Assembly: GCF_003362805.1 (NCBI RefSeq)
Contig: NZ_QNQT01000001.1
Coordinates: 310,001-374,000 of the forward strand
DNA from: Neobacillus piezotolerans
GTDB taxonomy: Bacteria; Bacillota; Bacilli; Bacillales; Cytobacillaceae
DNA: 64,000 nucleotides
Reading direction: 5' to 3'
Shown: positions 45,059 to 54,144 of the stretch, in pieces
How the letters are laid out: every line of letters begins with the position of its first letter
Position numbering within the stretch: the first letter of the stretch is position 1
Notes under the pieces: model-generated
Seen by the model: only the letters and a program-made list of their open reading frames with translations
What the model was told of the DNA's origin: nothing
The model's database searches: none
Position numbers and translations under genes: made by a program

Positions 45059-45802
45059 ATGAAAAAAATACTTTTAAGCCTGCTTTTGTTTTTATCAATG
45101 GTGTTTTATGAAGCACCGGCGCTGGCCGCAGGCGGGGATCTAATCATCATTAATAAGTCAACAAACCTGTTGGCGTATTACAAAAATAGCACTCTTGTAA
45201 AAATTTTCAGCGTCGGCACTGGGAGGGAAGCGTCCTTTACGCCTGAGGGAAAATTCAAGATTGTCAATAAAATCGTAAACCGCCCGTATTACAAAGAAAA
45301 AATTCCCGGTGGCAGTCCGAAGAATCCGCTGGGAAACAGATGGCTTGGGCTCAATGCAAAAGGAACATGGGGCACGACCTACGCCATTCATGGAAACAAC
45401 AATCCTTCTTCGATTGGCAAATATGTAAGCGGCGGCTGCATTAGGATGCACAACGAGGAAGTCCAGTGGCTTTATGGCAAGGTGGCTGTTAACACGCCCG
45501 TAATTATCACTACTTCGAAATTGCCTTTTCATTCAATCGCTTCAGTAAACGGCTATAAAGTGACAGGTCAGGCCATCCCGGCAACAGTACCGCCTTCTGT
45601 TTTGTTAAAAATGGGGAGCAAAGGAGAGCACGTGAAAACCCTGCAAATCGCTTTAACCCAAAGGGGATATAAGACAAATGGAATAGACGGAATTTTTGGC
45701 TCCGGAACAGATGCAGCCTTGAAAAAATTCCAAAAGGACAGCAAACTGAAAATGACCGGCATCGCCGATTCAGAAACCTGGAAGGCCTTGGAGAAAATAT
45801 AA
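45059..45802 (+). CDS. secreted L,D-transpeptidase with peptidoglycan-binding domain
   Basis: 247 residues. Signal peptide (about 1-24, ending ALAA), a YkuD catalytic domain (about 27-150) with AIHGNN and the nucleophile motif SGGCIRM, and a C-terminal PG_binding_1 repeat (about 185-247, GSKGEHVKTLQIALTQRGY...DGIFG). It cross-links peptidoglycan stem peptides (3-3) or tethers proteins outside the membrane; in Bacillus such enzymes are often tied to spores or stationary phase. ATG after AAAGGGGG. A terminator follows. Confidence 0.92.
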   Translation: MKKILLSLLLFLSMVFYEAPALAAGGDLIIINKSTNLLAYYKNSTLVKIFSVGTGREASFTPEGKFKIVNKIVNRPYYKEKIPGGSPKNPLGNRWLGLNAKGTWGTTYAIHGNNNPSSIGKYVSGGCIRMHNEEVQWLYGKVAVNTPVIITTSKLPFHSIASVNGYKVTGQAIPATVPPSVLLKMGSKGEHVKTLQIALTQRGYKTNGIDGIFGSGTDAALKKFQKDSKLKMTGIADSETWKALEKI

Positions 45803-45820
45803 GTCGAAAATAGGAAACGG

Positions 45821-45856
45821 AACCCGCTTCTTCGATAACAGGAGCGGTTTTTTTAT
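45821..45856 (+). terminator. terminator after the L,D-transpeptidase
   Basis: CCGCT/AGCGG stem, extended by AA/TT, followed by a T run. Confidence 0.65.
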
Positions 45857-45946
45857 TTTCCTGAAAATATCCCTCTTTCCTGTAACCTTATCCAATAATA
45901 TACAGTCTAAAGGTTTAGGAAAATGACTGCTGCCTGGAGGATTGTG

Positions 45947-47650
45947 ATGAAGAAGAAATTTACATTTGTTAACCAGAATTATGAGATGCTGAATAAAGAA
46001 CAAAAACCAATTGGATTTACATACTCTTCTGAAAATATTGAAGTGAAGCCGAGAACGCAGAAAATGTATCGGTATACGGTCATCATTATCGCTTTTCTTG
46101 CACTGCTTGTTGCCGCGTTTTTCTACATCGAAAGTATGAAGCATTCCGAGCGGGGAAAAGGACTGGAATCGATGGGTGCGCCAACTGCCGATACAGGAAA
46201 ACAGGCCGATGAACAACTGCGGCAACCCGGTATGCCGGCAGATTTTAAACCTGAGGTTTTACCTGAAGGAACGGCCGCCTCGTATACCTTTGATTTAATT
46301 GTCCCGCAGGAAAATAAATATGAGGTTCGCTCGTCGATTGACGTAACCAATACATCGGAAAAGGCCTGGAGTCAAATTTCCTTTTACTTTTTCCCAAATC
46401 AGCTCGGTGACATGGCGAGGGACCAGTGCCGCGGGAAAGTCCTTACATGGGTAGTTGACAAATGCCTGAATGAAATTGGAACCAGTAATATGGAGCTAAT
46501 TGGAACGAAAGTGAACGGTCAAGCAACTGATTACGAAGTTGAAGGGCCTTGGTTAAATGTCCCGCTAAGGGCTATTTTGCCGGTTGGCGCGAACGCAACT
46601 GTGGAGATTTCTTATTCTTTTTCATTGCCGAATCCCATTAATGGCGAGCGGGGCCATGACCTTCTCCAATGGCATCCAATGCTGCCGGATTATACGTATG
46701 ACTGGATAATCCAGCCGCCCGCATATGGAAAAGAAACGTATTCAGCAGCCCCAGCAAACTATCATTTCCGCTATAAAACACCCGGAAATCTTATGGCGGT
46801 TACCTCAGCAACTGACCTTGACCAGTCAAGCGGACAAGGGGAATTGAAAGAAAACAGCCTTAAAGAAATGCACGTCCTCCTTTTGGATGGCTATCAAATG
46901 GTTAAGACTATGGCAGGTCCAACTGAAGTCCGTGTGTTTGCCCAGGAAAGGGAGATCGAGGGCAGGGGGAAAAACGTTCTCGGGACAGCAGTGGAGGCGG
47001 TAGGTTTCTTTTCCGCCAGGCTTGGAGAATCACCGCATAAACAGATTGATATCGTTCTTACAGAAGAGAGGAAGGGCAGCTATCCGGGAATCGTCCTTCA
47101 GCCGGCAGTTATCCACGGCGAAGACAAATTCTATATGCCTATCGAGGAAAGCCAGGACCATTTGCTCGTGCACCAGCTTGCCCAGCAGTGGTTTTATGGC
47201 AAAGTCCACTTCGACCGCTATAAGGATGCGTGGCTGAATGACGGCCTTTCAGAGCTTGCGGCATCGCTTTTCTTTTTTGCTGGCCAAAAGAAAAGCGAGG
47301 AAGAAAGCTTTGCGTTTGCAAACGCGTATGATGACTTTTATATCATGCGTACGGATGTTAAATCGAACTTGCCTGCGGACAAATATATTGGGATACAGGG
47401 AGGATTGGTTGGCCATGTCCAGGCAAAACCAGTGCTCCATCTATGGAAAATGATGAAACCCTACGGGACGGAAACAGCGCTTGACTTCCTTTCCGATTAT
47501 CTCTCCGCCTATTCAGCCAAAAAATTGGCCACAATCGAATTCATCCGGTTCACGAAAGCGTATTTCAAAGTGGATAACCAGTCATTTGCCGAATGGCTTG
47601 ACTTCAACCCTTATGAAAATGGCGATTTCATCGACTTTTTCAGCCTGTGA
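45947..47650 (+). CDS. membrane-anchored M1-family pseudo-peptidase
   Basis: 567 residues. A cytosolic N-terminus (about 1-42), one membrane segment (about 43-63) and a large extracellular part. Segments such as LLVHQLAQQWFYGKV and DAWLNDGLSELAA align with the M1 gluzincin active site HEIAHQW...WLNEG. The first His is kept (residue 409), but Glu410 is Gln, the second His (413) is Gln and the distal Glu ligand (432) is Asp. It should not bind zinc or cleave peptides. Possibly a binding or sensing protein. ATG after GGAGG. Confidence 0.75.
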   Translation: MKKKFTFVNQNYEMLNKEQKPIGFTYSSENIEVKPRTQKMYRYTVIIIAFLALLVAAFFYIESMKHSERGKGLESMGAPTADTGKQADEQLRQPGMPADFKPEVLPEGTAASYTFDLIVPQENKYEVRSSIDVTNTSEKAWSQISFYFFPNQLGDMARDQCRGKVLTWVVDKCLNEIGTSNMELIGTKVNGQATDYEVEGPWLNVPLRAILPVGANATVEISYSFSLPNPINGERGHDLLQWHPMLPDYTYDWIIQPPAYGKETYSAAPANYHFRYKTPGNLMAVTSATDLDQSSGQGELKENSLKEMHVLLLDGYQMVKTMAGPTEVRVFAQEREIEGRGKNVLGTAVEAVGFFSARLGESPHKQIDIVLTEERKGSYPGIVLQPAVIHGEDKFYMPIEESQDHLLVHQLAQQWFYGKVHFDRYKDAWLNDGLSELAASLFFFAGQKKSEEESFAFANAYDDFYIMRTDVKSNLPADKYIGIQGGLVGHVQAKPVLHLWKMMKPYGTETALDFLSDYLSAYSAKKLATIEFIRFTKAYFKVDNQSFAEWLDFNPYENGDFIDFFSL

Positions 47651-47755
47651 GCGTATGGCCGTGGCCAAACCATTCTTCATTCCAAAACCTGTATAAAACC
47701 AAACAGTTTCTTTTTTCCCCGGAATTAAGTATAATTTAGGTATTCCAACTGAATA

Positions 47756-47899
47756 TTCCTTCGGGGCAGGGTGAAATTCCCTACCGGCGGTGATGGGGCT
47801 TCTGCCCCAAAGCCCGTGACCCGTTTGCCGGCTGTTTTTGGCAAGCGGTGGATCCGGCGTGATTCCGGGGCCGACAGTATAGTCTGGATGGGAGAAGGA
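47756..47899 (+). promoter_or_regulatory. FMN riboswitch (RFN element)
   Basis: Conserved RFN blocks are present in order: CGGGGCAGGGTGAAATTCCC, TACCGGCGGTGAT, AGCCCGTGAC, GGATCCGGCGTGATTCCGG, GGCCGACAGT and AGTCTGGATGGGAGAAGGA. It sits in the leader of the riboflavin operon, 230 nt before ribE, with a TATAAT (47730-47735) upstream and a terminator downstream. FMN binding should favour termination. Confidence 0.96.
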
Positions 47900-48036
47900 A
47901 GCAGCAGGTTTTTAAAAAAGGGAGCGGTGTACACTTCCGTTTACGGCTAAAAGTATTGTCGGGTATAAGCCAATACACGGCCTATGGAGAGTGCAAATTC
48001 CATTTTTAGGACCTTTATTTGAGCATGTCAATTTTC

Positions 48037-48075
48037 AGCCCCAAAGCGTTTTTGCCTTGGGGCTTTTGCATGTTT
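48037..48075 (+). terminator. riboswitch-controlled terminator
   Basis: AGCCCCAA/TTGGGGCT stem followed by a T-rich stretch, between the RFN element and ribE. The expression platform. Confidence 0.8.
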
Positions 48076-48130
48076 TTCCACCCCTTTGGGATATCCTTAT
48101 AATGGATAAGCCACGAAAAAGGAGAAAAGA

Positions 48131-48787
48131 ATGTTTACTGGAATCATTGAGGAAATTGGCTCCGTTTCAAGGATTGCCTCAACAGCAGCCTCCATGGCCC
48201 TTACTATCGAGGCGAAGAAAGTTTTGGAGGATGTGGGACTTGGTGATAGCATCTCCGTCAATGGGGTCTGCCTGACGGTTACATCTTTTGAAAAAGAGAG
48301 GTTTACCGTTGATGTGATGCCTGAAACTGTGAAAGCCACCACTCTAAAGGACTTGAAAAAAGGCTCGAAAGTAAACCTCGAGCGCGCCATGGCGGCGGGC
48401 GGGAGGTTTGGCGGGCACTTTGTGAGCGGCCATATTGACGGCACGGGTACGATTAAAAAGAAGAGAAAAGTCGAAAACGCTGTTTATTACGAAATTGAAG
48501 CAGACCCCGCCTTGATGCCTTACCTCATCTTGAAAGGCTCTGTTGCGGTGGACGGGACAAGCCTGACTGTTTTTGGCGTGACCGGCGATACATTTACTGT
48601 TTCACTGATTCCCCATACCCTTTCAGAAACAATTCTTTCATTAAAAGGAGCGGGGGACATCGTTAATGTTGAATGCGACATGCTTGGCAAATATGTGCAC
48701 CATATCCTGAATCCAGGCAAAAGAAGCATCGGGGAAAAAAAGCAAGGGTTAACAGCCCAATTCCTGGAGAATAACGGGTTCATTTAA
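48131..48787 (+). CDS. ribE: riboflavin synthase, alpha chain
   Basis: 218 residues made of two lumazine-binding repeats, each starting with a typical motif (MFTGIIEEIGSV; GHFVSGHIDGTG) and carrying GDSISVNGVCLTV and SVAVDGTSLTV. It dismutates two 6,7-dimethyl-8-ribityllumazine molecules to riboflavin. First gene after the riboswitch, whereas ribD leads in B. subtilis. ATG after AAAGGAG; ribB follows after 12 nt. Confidence 0.95.
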   Translation: MFTGIIEEIGSVSRIASTAASMALTIEAKKVLEDVGLGDSISVNGVCLTVTSFEKERFTVDVMPETVKATTLKDLKKGSKVNLERAMAAGGRFGGHFVSGHIDGTGTIKKKRKVENAVYYEIEADPALMPYLILKGSVAVDGTSLTVFGVTGDTFTVSLIPHTLSETILSLKGAGDIVNVECDMLGKYVHHILNPGKRSIGEKKQGLTAQFLENNGFI

Positions 48788-48799
48788 GGAGGTAGCACA

Positions 48800-49423
48800 A
48801 TGTTCAGCACAATTGAAGAAGCCCTTCACGATTTAAAGGAAGGGAAGGTCATCATCGTCTGTGATGATGAAGGCCGTGAAAACGAAGGGGATTTTATCTC
48901 CCTGGCGGAAAAGGCAGTACCGGAAGTCATTAATTTTATGGCCACCCATGGAAGGGGTTTAATATGTGTGCCTGTAGAGGAAGGCATTGCAGAAAAATTA
49001 AGGCTCCATCCAATGGTGGACGAGAATACAGATGCGCACGGGACGGCTTTTACAATCAGCATTGACCATAAATTCTCCACGACTGGGATTTCCGCTTATG
49101 AACGGTCGGCAACGATTTTGAGCATGCTTGACCCGACGTCGATGCCTGAGGATTTTAAAAGGCCGGGGCATGTGTTCCCGCTTGTTGCTAAAAAGGGCGG
49201 AGTTTTGGAACGGCCCGGGCACACCGAGGCGGCGGTCGATTTGGCCAAACTTTGCGGCGCGATGCCGGCAGGGGTCATTTGTGAGATTATGAACGAGGAT
49301 GGCACGATGGCGAGGGTTCCGCAGTTGAGACAGGTTGCCGAACGCTTCGGCCTGAAAATGATTACGATCGAGGATTTAATTGGTTTTAAAAAGAAGAGGG
49401 AACAGCAAGGAGCAATAAAATAA
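48800..49423 (+). CDS. ribB: 3,4-dihydroxy-2-butanone-4-phosphate synthase, monofunctional
   Basis: 207 residues, covering only the DHBP synthase domain: [11 protein letters not shown] metal/substrate loop, [51 protein letters not shown]. It makes the four-carbon unit of the xylene ring from ribulose 5-phosphate. In B. subtilis this domain is fused to GTP cyclohydrolase II (RibAB); here it ends after the first domain and the second is a separate gene. Ribosome site AAGGAGG. Confidence 0.94.
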   Translation: MFSTIEEALHDLKEGKVIIVCDDEGRENEGDFISLAEKAVPEVINFMATHGRGLICVPVEEGIAEKLRLHPMVDENTDAHGTAFTISIDHKFSTTGISAYERSATILSMLDPTSMPEDFKRPGHVFPLVAKKGGVLERPGHTEAAVDLAKLCGAMPAGVICEIMNEDGTMARVPQLRQVAERFGLKMITIEDLIGFKKKREQQGAIK

Positions 49424-49461
49424 CATCTTGGATAGAGAGAAAATTACTGGAGGATTGGACT

Positions 49462-49932
49462 ATGAAAAAAATATATGAAGGCAATTTAGTAGGGTCTGGC
49501 CTGAAAATCGGAATCGTCGCGGGCCGTTTCAACGAATTTATCACTGACAAACTATTGGGAGGCGCATTGGACTCCCTAAAGCGCCACGGGGTCGGCGAGG
49601 AAGATGTGGATGTAGCCTGGGTGCCTGGCGCATTTGAAATACCGCTCGTCGCGCAAAAGCTTGCGAAGTCAGCGAAGTATGATGCGGTCATTACTCTTGG
49701 CGCGGTCATCCGCGGCTCCACGCCGCACTTCGACTTTGTATGCAATGAAGCAGCCAAAGGCGTCGCCAATACCGCCCTATCCACGGGAGTTCCAGTTATT
49801 TTCGGAGTGCTGACGGTAGATTCAATTGAGCAGGCAATCGAGCGCGCGGGCACAAAAGCCGGAAACAAAGGCTGGGAGGCAGCCTCTTCGGCGATTGAAA
49901 TGGCCAACCTGCTCCGTACGATTGAAGCATAA
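49462..49932 (+). CDS. ribH: 6,7-dimethyl-8-ribityllumazine synthase
   Basis: 156 residues with [48 protein letters not shown] and [21 protein letters not shown], all lumazine synthase hallmarks. It forms the icosahedral or pentameric enzyme joining the pyrimidine and the butanone phosphate. ATG after ACTGGAGGA. Followed by a hairpin that may reduce transcription into ribA. Confidence 0.95.
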   Translation: MKKIYEGNLVGSGLKIGIVAGRFNEFITDKLLGGALDSLKRHGVGEEDVDVAWVPGAFEIPLVAQKLAKSAKYDAVITLGAVIRGSTPHFDFVCNEAAKGVANTALSTGVPVIFGVLTVDSIEQAIERAGTKAGNKGWEAASSAIEMANLLRTIEA

Positions 49933-49944
49933 TAATGTACACTG

Positions 49945-49976
49945 AAAGGAACTGCTTCCACAGGCAGTTCCTTTTA
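49945..49976 (+). terminator. hairpin between ribH and ribA
   Basis: AAAGGAACTGC/GCAGTTCCTTT stem with an 8-nt loop; only a short T run follows. Could be an intrinsic terminator or attenuating structure inside the operon. Confidence 0.55.
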
Positions 49977-50030
49977 TAGGATATGTCTGACATGGCTTTT
50001 AACTATTTTAAAAAAAGGAGCCTTCTCAAA

Positions 50031-50786
50031 ATGAGTGAGCTGAAGATGGATTCAAAAGTACTTTCTATTTTACAGGATAAAATTCAATTAATTAAAACCG
50101 GTAATGGAGCGATTTATTTGGTCGGCCCAATCAGGCTTCCTGTCAATCTTTACGGCGAAACCGTCGAGTTCCAATGGTACTGCTGGCTGAACTGCGACGA
50201 AGTTACTGAAGACTACCAGCGGATTATTGATAAGCTATCCTCATCCAATTTGGCGGAATTGCAGCAATCGAGCGTGCTTGCTTATGGGGATTTCCAGTAT
50301 GGGGAAGATGCTATCATTCGGATGCATTCCATTTGCCATACCGGGGACATTTTTGGAAGCAAGCGGTGTGACTGCGGCTTCCAATTGAAGAATTCGTTGA
50401 AAATGATTGTCGAGCATGGAACAGGCGCCCTTTTTTACCTGGCCAACCACGAGGGCAGGGGGATCGGCCTGTTCAGCAAGGCGATGGCGTATATTCTCCA
50501 GGAAAATGGCTACGACACAGTAGAAGCGAATGAGGGGCTCGGTTTTGTGGACGATTCGAGAAATTATGATGATGCCATTTCGGTCCTGAAAGCATTGCGC
50601 TCGAAGCCGGTCACCCTGATTACGAACAATCCAAAAAAACTTGAGGCCCTTCGGCAGTCTGGCATGCCGATTACGGGCAGGCGCCAGCTTTGGGGTGATA
50701 TATCCGAATACAATGAGAAATATCTGCAAACAAAGGTTAATCGTTCAGGGCATCTGAAGGAGGAGGGATCCTGCACAAATGACTAG
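50031..50786 (+). CDS. ribA: GTP cyclohydrolase II, stand-alone and divergent
   Basis: 251 residues. GCHII zinc ligands are visible in ICHTGDIFGSKRCDCGFQL, followed by HEGRGIGLFSKAMAY, TVEANEGLGFVDDSRNYDDA and TLITNNPKKLEAL. Differences from the usual enzyme: SECxTGD is SICHTGD and RQEGRG is NHEGRG, and an N-terminal ~80-residue part is unlike RibAB. It converts GTP to the pyrimidine precursor, the first committed step. ATG at 50031 after AAGGAG. It overlaps ribD by 8 bp. Activity is likely but the substitutions deserve a check. Confidence 0.82.
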   Translation: MSELKMDSKVLSILQDKIQLIKTGNGAIYLVGPIRLPVNLYGETVEFQWYCWLNCDEVTEDYQRIIDKLSSSNLAELQQSSVLAYGDFQYGEDAIIRMHSICHTGDIFGSKRCDCGFQLKNSLKMIVEHGTGALFYLANHEGRGIGLFSKAMAYILQENGYDTVEANEGLGFVDDSRNYDDAISVLKALRSKPVTLITNNPKKLEALRQSGMPITGRRQLWGDISEYNEKYLQTKVNRSGHLKEEGSCTND

Positions 50787-51870
50787 CGATGAGTTTTATA
50801 TGGATCTTGCCCTGCAAAATGCCCAGGCGTTAAAAGGCCAGACCGATCCGAATCCGCTTGTCGGCTCGGTAATTGTGAATGATGGAAGGATTGTAGGCAT
50901 TGGCGCCCATTTGCAGGCGGGCGGCCCTCACGCGGAAATCCACGCCCTCCGGATGGCCGGGGAAAAAGCGCGGGGGGGCACCATCTATGTTACATTGGAA
51001 CCTTGTTCGCACCACGGACGCACAGGTCCTTGTGCGGAAGCGATTGTCCAGGCCGGTTTGAAAAAAGTGGTCATCGCGACACTCGATCCGAATCCGGTTG
51101 TCAAAGGGAATGGCGTAGCAATCCTCGAAAATGCCGGCATTGAAGTCGCCGTAGGAATACGCGAGCAGGAATCCCGGAAGATGAATGAGGTTTTCAACAA
51201 ATTCATCGTTACGAAAAGGCCTTTCGTAACAATGAAAGCGGGATCCTCACTTGATGGGAAAATCGCCACCCATACCTTTGAGAGCAAATGGATTACGTCC
51301 GAAGATGCACGGCGCGACGCCCACTTTTTAAGGAACGAAAATATGGCGATCCTCGTCGGTGCCAATACGATACTAAAAGATAATCCGGAATTGACAACCA
51401 GGGTCCCAAATGGCCGGAACCCAATCCGGGTGGTACTGGATTCAACGTTAAAAATCCCTCTTGATTCTAAAGTGATTTCGGACGGTTTGGCGGAAACATG
51501 GATTTTTACAACAGAAGATGCCGATCAGGAAAAGGAAAAGCTGCTTTCAGACCAGGGCGTCAGTGTATACCGGACCGCCGGTTCGGGAAAAGTCGACCTG
51601 GGGGAAGTGATGGATATTCTCGGTGAAAAACTGGTTTCTTCCGTTCTCGTTGAAGGTGGCGGCACCGTCCATGCGAATTTAATTGAGAAAAAATTAGTTG
51701 ATAAAGTCATACTATATTTCGCTCCAAAGCTTATTGGAGGCCAATCCGCGCCAACGTTCCTTGAAGGCAATGGCGCGGAAAGCATGTCAGATGTCCTTGA
51801 TTTGGCGGATACATCGATTGAAAGGATCGGCCGCGATTTCAAATTCACCGGCTATCCGATTTATAACTAG
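50779..51870 (+). CDS. ribD: bifunctional riboflavin deaminase/reductase
   Basis: 363 residues. N-terminal deaminase (about 1-145) with zinc ligands in GGPHAEIHAL and EPCSHHGRTGPCAE, and C-terminal reductase (about 146-363: TMKAGSSLDGKIA, VEGGGTVHANLIE). It carries out the deamination and side-chain reduction steps after RibA. It is last in the operon here and overlaps ribA, suggesting translational coupling of the first pathway steps. A strong terminator follows. Confidence 0.95.
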   Translation: MTSDEFYMDLALQNAQALKGQTDPNPLVGSVIVNDGRIVGIGAHLQAGGPHAEIHALRMAGEKARGGTIYVTLEPCSHHGRTGPCAEAIVQAGLKKVVIATLDPNPVVKGNGVAILENAGIEVAVGIREQESRKMNEVFNKFIVTKRPFVTMKAGSSLDGKIATHTFESKWITSEDARRDAHFLRNENMAILVGANTILKDNPELTTRVPNGRNPIRVVLDSTLKIPLDSKVISDGLAETWIFTTEDADQEKEKLLSDQGVSVYRTAGSGKVDLGEVMDILGEKLVSSVLVEGGGTVHANLIEKKLVDKVILYFAPKLIGGQSAPTFLEGNGAESMSDVLDLADTSIERIGRDFKFTGYPIYN

Positions 51871-51872
51871 TA

Positions 51873-51902
51873 AAAAGCCAGCAGCCAATGCTGGCTTTTT
51901 TG
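51873..51902 (+). terminator. terminator of the rib operon
   Basis: AAAAGCCAGCA/TGCTGGCTTTT stem, 5-nt loop, T run. Confidence 0.85.
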
Positions 51903-51917
51903 TATTTATTATCCACT

Positions 51918-51956
51918 TTGTGAAAAAATTCTCACAATAATGGAAACAGATATAGT
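51918..51956 (+). promoter_or_regulatory. promoter with TTGTGA/TCACAA palindrome
   Basis: TTCTCA (51929-51934), 16-nt spacer and TATAGT (51951-51956). TTGTGA and TCACAA with an 8-nt gap (51918-51937) overlap the -35, so a repressor there would block the ABC exporter operon. Confidence 0.55.
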
Positions 51957-51989
51957 AAAATAGTCATAGATAAGAAGGGAGATGGAAGA

Positions 51990-52922
51990 ATGGAACTGCT
52001 TTCGGTTTCAGGAATAAGGAAGTCTTTTAAGCAATTTGAAGCCGTCCGTGGAGTATCCTTTACAGTGAGAAAAGGGGAAGCATTCGGATTGCTTGGTCCG
52101 AATGGGGCAGGGAAATCAACGACCATCAACATGCTGACGGGCCTTTTTCCGCCTTCGGAGGGTTCAATCATGCTATCTGGCATTGATTTGAAAGCCGATC
52201 CGAAAAAAGCACAGGCCCTGATAGGTATTGTCCCACAGGAAATCGCGCTGTATCAAACGATGAGCGCGAAAGACAATCTATATTTTTGGGGAAGGATGTA
52301 CGGGCTTTCCGGCAGCCTCCTCAATCAGCGGGTTGCTGAAACGCTGGAGCTGATTGGGCTCGCTGATCGGGCTAAAGATAAAGTTGAGACATTTTCCGGC
52401 GGGATGAAACGTAGGGTGAATATTGGAGCCGCCATCCTGCACAGGCCGGAGTTATTGATTATGGATGAGCCGACCGTAGGAATCGACCCGCAGTCGCGGG
52501 CACATATCCTTGATACTGTCAAGAGATTGAACAGTGAGGGAATGACCGTGATTTACACAAGCCATTACATGGAAGAAGTTGAGTTCCTTTGCGAGCGAAT
52601 CGGAATTATGGATCATGGAAAGCTGATTGCTTCTGGAACCATACCTGAACTTCGTGAGAAGATTGGCGACAGGTCAAAAATGGTCTTTTCAATCCAGGGA
52701 GGAGAGATTAATCCGGAAATTCTGATTGGGATTGTTCAAGCGGGTGACTGCAAGGTTTCCGGAGACCAACTGACCGTATTTCATAAAGAGCCTCAAGCCG
52801 TTTTGAGCACCCTGGTCCAAAGGATTACGGAAAACGGAGCGCAAATCGCCGGAGTGGAAATCGTTGAACCTAATTTGGAAAGCGTCTTTTTGCATTTGAC
52901 AGGAAGAAGCCTGCGCGACTAA
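51990..52922 (+). CDS. ABC-2 exporter ATPase, LnrL-like
   Basis: 310 residues with Walker A GPNGAGKST, Q-loop VPQEIALYQTM, signature FSGGMKRRVN, Walker B LLIMDEPTVGIDP and the His switch YTSHYME. The C-terminal ~80 residues resemble the DrrA/CcmA drug-type extension. With two downstream permeases it matches the three-gene layout of B. subtilis yfiLMN (lnrLMN, resistance to linearmycin-type polyenes). No lnrJK two-component genes are adjacent. ATG after AAGGGAGATGG. Confidence 0.85.
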   Translation: MELLSVSGIRKSFKQFEAVRGVSFTVRKGEAFGLLGPNGAGKSTTINMLTGLFPPSEGSIMLSGIDLKADPKKAQALIGIVPQEIALYQTMSAKDNLYFWGRMYGLSGSLLNQRVAETLELIGLADRAKDKVETFSGGMKRRVNIGAAILHRPELLIMDEPTVGIDPQSRAHILDTVKRLNSEGMTVIYTSHYMEEVEFLCERIGIMDHGKLIASGTIPELREKIGDRSKMVFSIQGGEINPEILIGIVQAGDCKVSGDQLTVFHKEPQAVLSTLVQRITENGAQIAGVEIVEPNLESVFLHLTGRSLRD

Positions 52923-52935
52923 GGGGGAAGAAAAA

Positions 52936-54144
52936 ATGAATTTCTGGTGGCTTGCTTTAAAAGACACAGTCCTTATCGCAAAGGACCGAAAAGCCTTGCT
53001 GACTCTCATCCTAATGCCGTTGCTCCTGATCGGCATACTAGGAGCGGCATTTGGCAAGCTGATGGGGGACGGCGAAGTGAAGATTGACAAATTTACACTC
53101 GCCGTCGCCAATCTGGACGAGGGGGAAATGGGCAGGGTCCTTGAGGAGGACGTTTTTGTGAAGGGACTTCCCGGCCTCGTGAAAGTTAAAAAAATGGATG
53201 AAGCTGAATTATATGAAAGCTTGAAGGCCCAAAAAGCCGAAGTTGGCCTGATCATTGGAAAGGGCTTTTCAGATGCGGTTATTTCCGGAGAGGAAGCGGA
53301 GGTCAAACTGATTTCAATTCCATCGGCGGGCATTCAGGCTATAATTACGGAAAACGTCATCCAACAGTTTGCAAGGGAAGCGACTGTCCGCACAGCCGGT
53401 ATAAAGCTTGCCATCCAGGCCGCGGCAAAAGCCGGGAATGAGGGGCAGGCAAACCTTGGCCCCGGCAGCTTTTCGGCGGGGGAAGCACCGTTCGCGCTTG
53501 TGAAGGAGGAGGCGCCGAATGCAGGTGCACTGCCGGTCAATTCTTTTCAGTATTACGCGGCCGGTATGGGTGTGATGTTTCTCCTTATGACAGTGACTAT
53601 AGGAGTCACCGCGATGATTGAAGAAAAGGAGCAGGAGGTATATAAGCGGCTGCTAGTTTCAAAATTGACTCATTATGAGTACTTAGCGGGAAAAGTCATT
53701 GGCCTGCTGGTTTTATCCACGCTGCAGCTGCTTGTTATCATTCTTGGGACCCGTTTCATTTTTTCTGTTGATTGGGGCCCATCTATCACCGGTGTGTTCA
53801 TTATAGGAATCAGCTTTGTATTCAGTGCCTGCGGGCTTGGCGTCATGGCTGGCGCCCTTTTGAAATCGCAAAAGGCTTTTAACGTCGCAGGCATGCTTGG
53901 AACCCAAATCATGGCTGCGGTCGGTGGAAGCATGGTGCCGCTTTATATGATGCCGGATTGGGTGAACACAATCGTCAAAATTTTCCCGAACGCGCTCGCC
54001 TTGCAATCTTTCCTTGAGCTGATGGCAGGCGGCGGATTAAAGGATATCCTTCCCGGCGCAGCGGGGCTTTTGGGGCTTGGGGTACTATTTTTGGGTATCG
54101 GCTGGCTTAGGCTTGCATCGGAAAGGAGGGTGAACTATGCGTAA
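52936..54144 (+). CDS. ABC-2 exporter permease, LnrM-like
   Basis: 402 residues. One N-terminal membrane segment (about 18-40), a ~180-residue extracytoplasmic domain, then five membrane segments (about 205-395) with TAMIEEKEQEVYKRLLVSKL, the ABC-2 permease cytosolic motif. It would form the channel with the next gene's product. ATG after AAGGGGGAAG; the 3' end overlaps the next gene by 8 bp. Confidence 0.85.
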   Translation: MNFWWLALKDTVLIAKDRKALLTLILMPLLLIGILGAAFGKLMGDGEVKIDKFTLAVANLDEGEMGRVLEEDVFVKGLPGLVKVKKMDEAELYESLKAQKAEVGLIIGKGFSDAVISGEEAEVKLISIPSAGIQAIITENVIQQFAREATVRTAGIKLAIQAAAKAGNEGQANLGPGSFSAGEAPFALVKEEAPNAGALPVNSFQYYAAGMGVMFLLMTVTIGVTAMIEEKEQEVYKRLLVSKLTHYEYLAGKVIGLLVLSTLQLLVIILGTRFIFSVDWGPSITGVFIIGISFVFSACGLGVMAGALLKSQKAFNVAGMLGTQIMAAVGGSMVPLYMMPDWVNTIVKIFPNALALQSFLELMAGGGLKDILPGAAGLLGLGVLFLGIGWLRLASERRVNYA

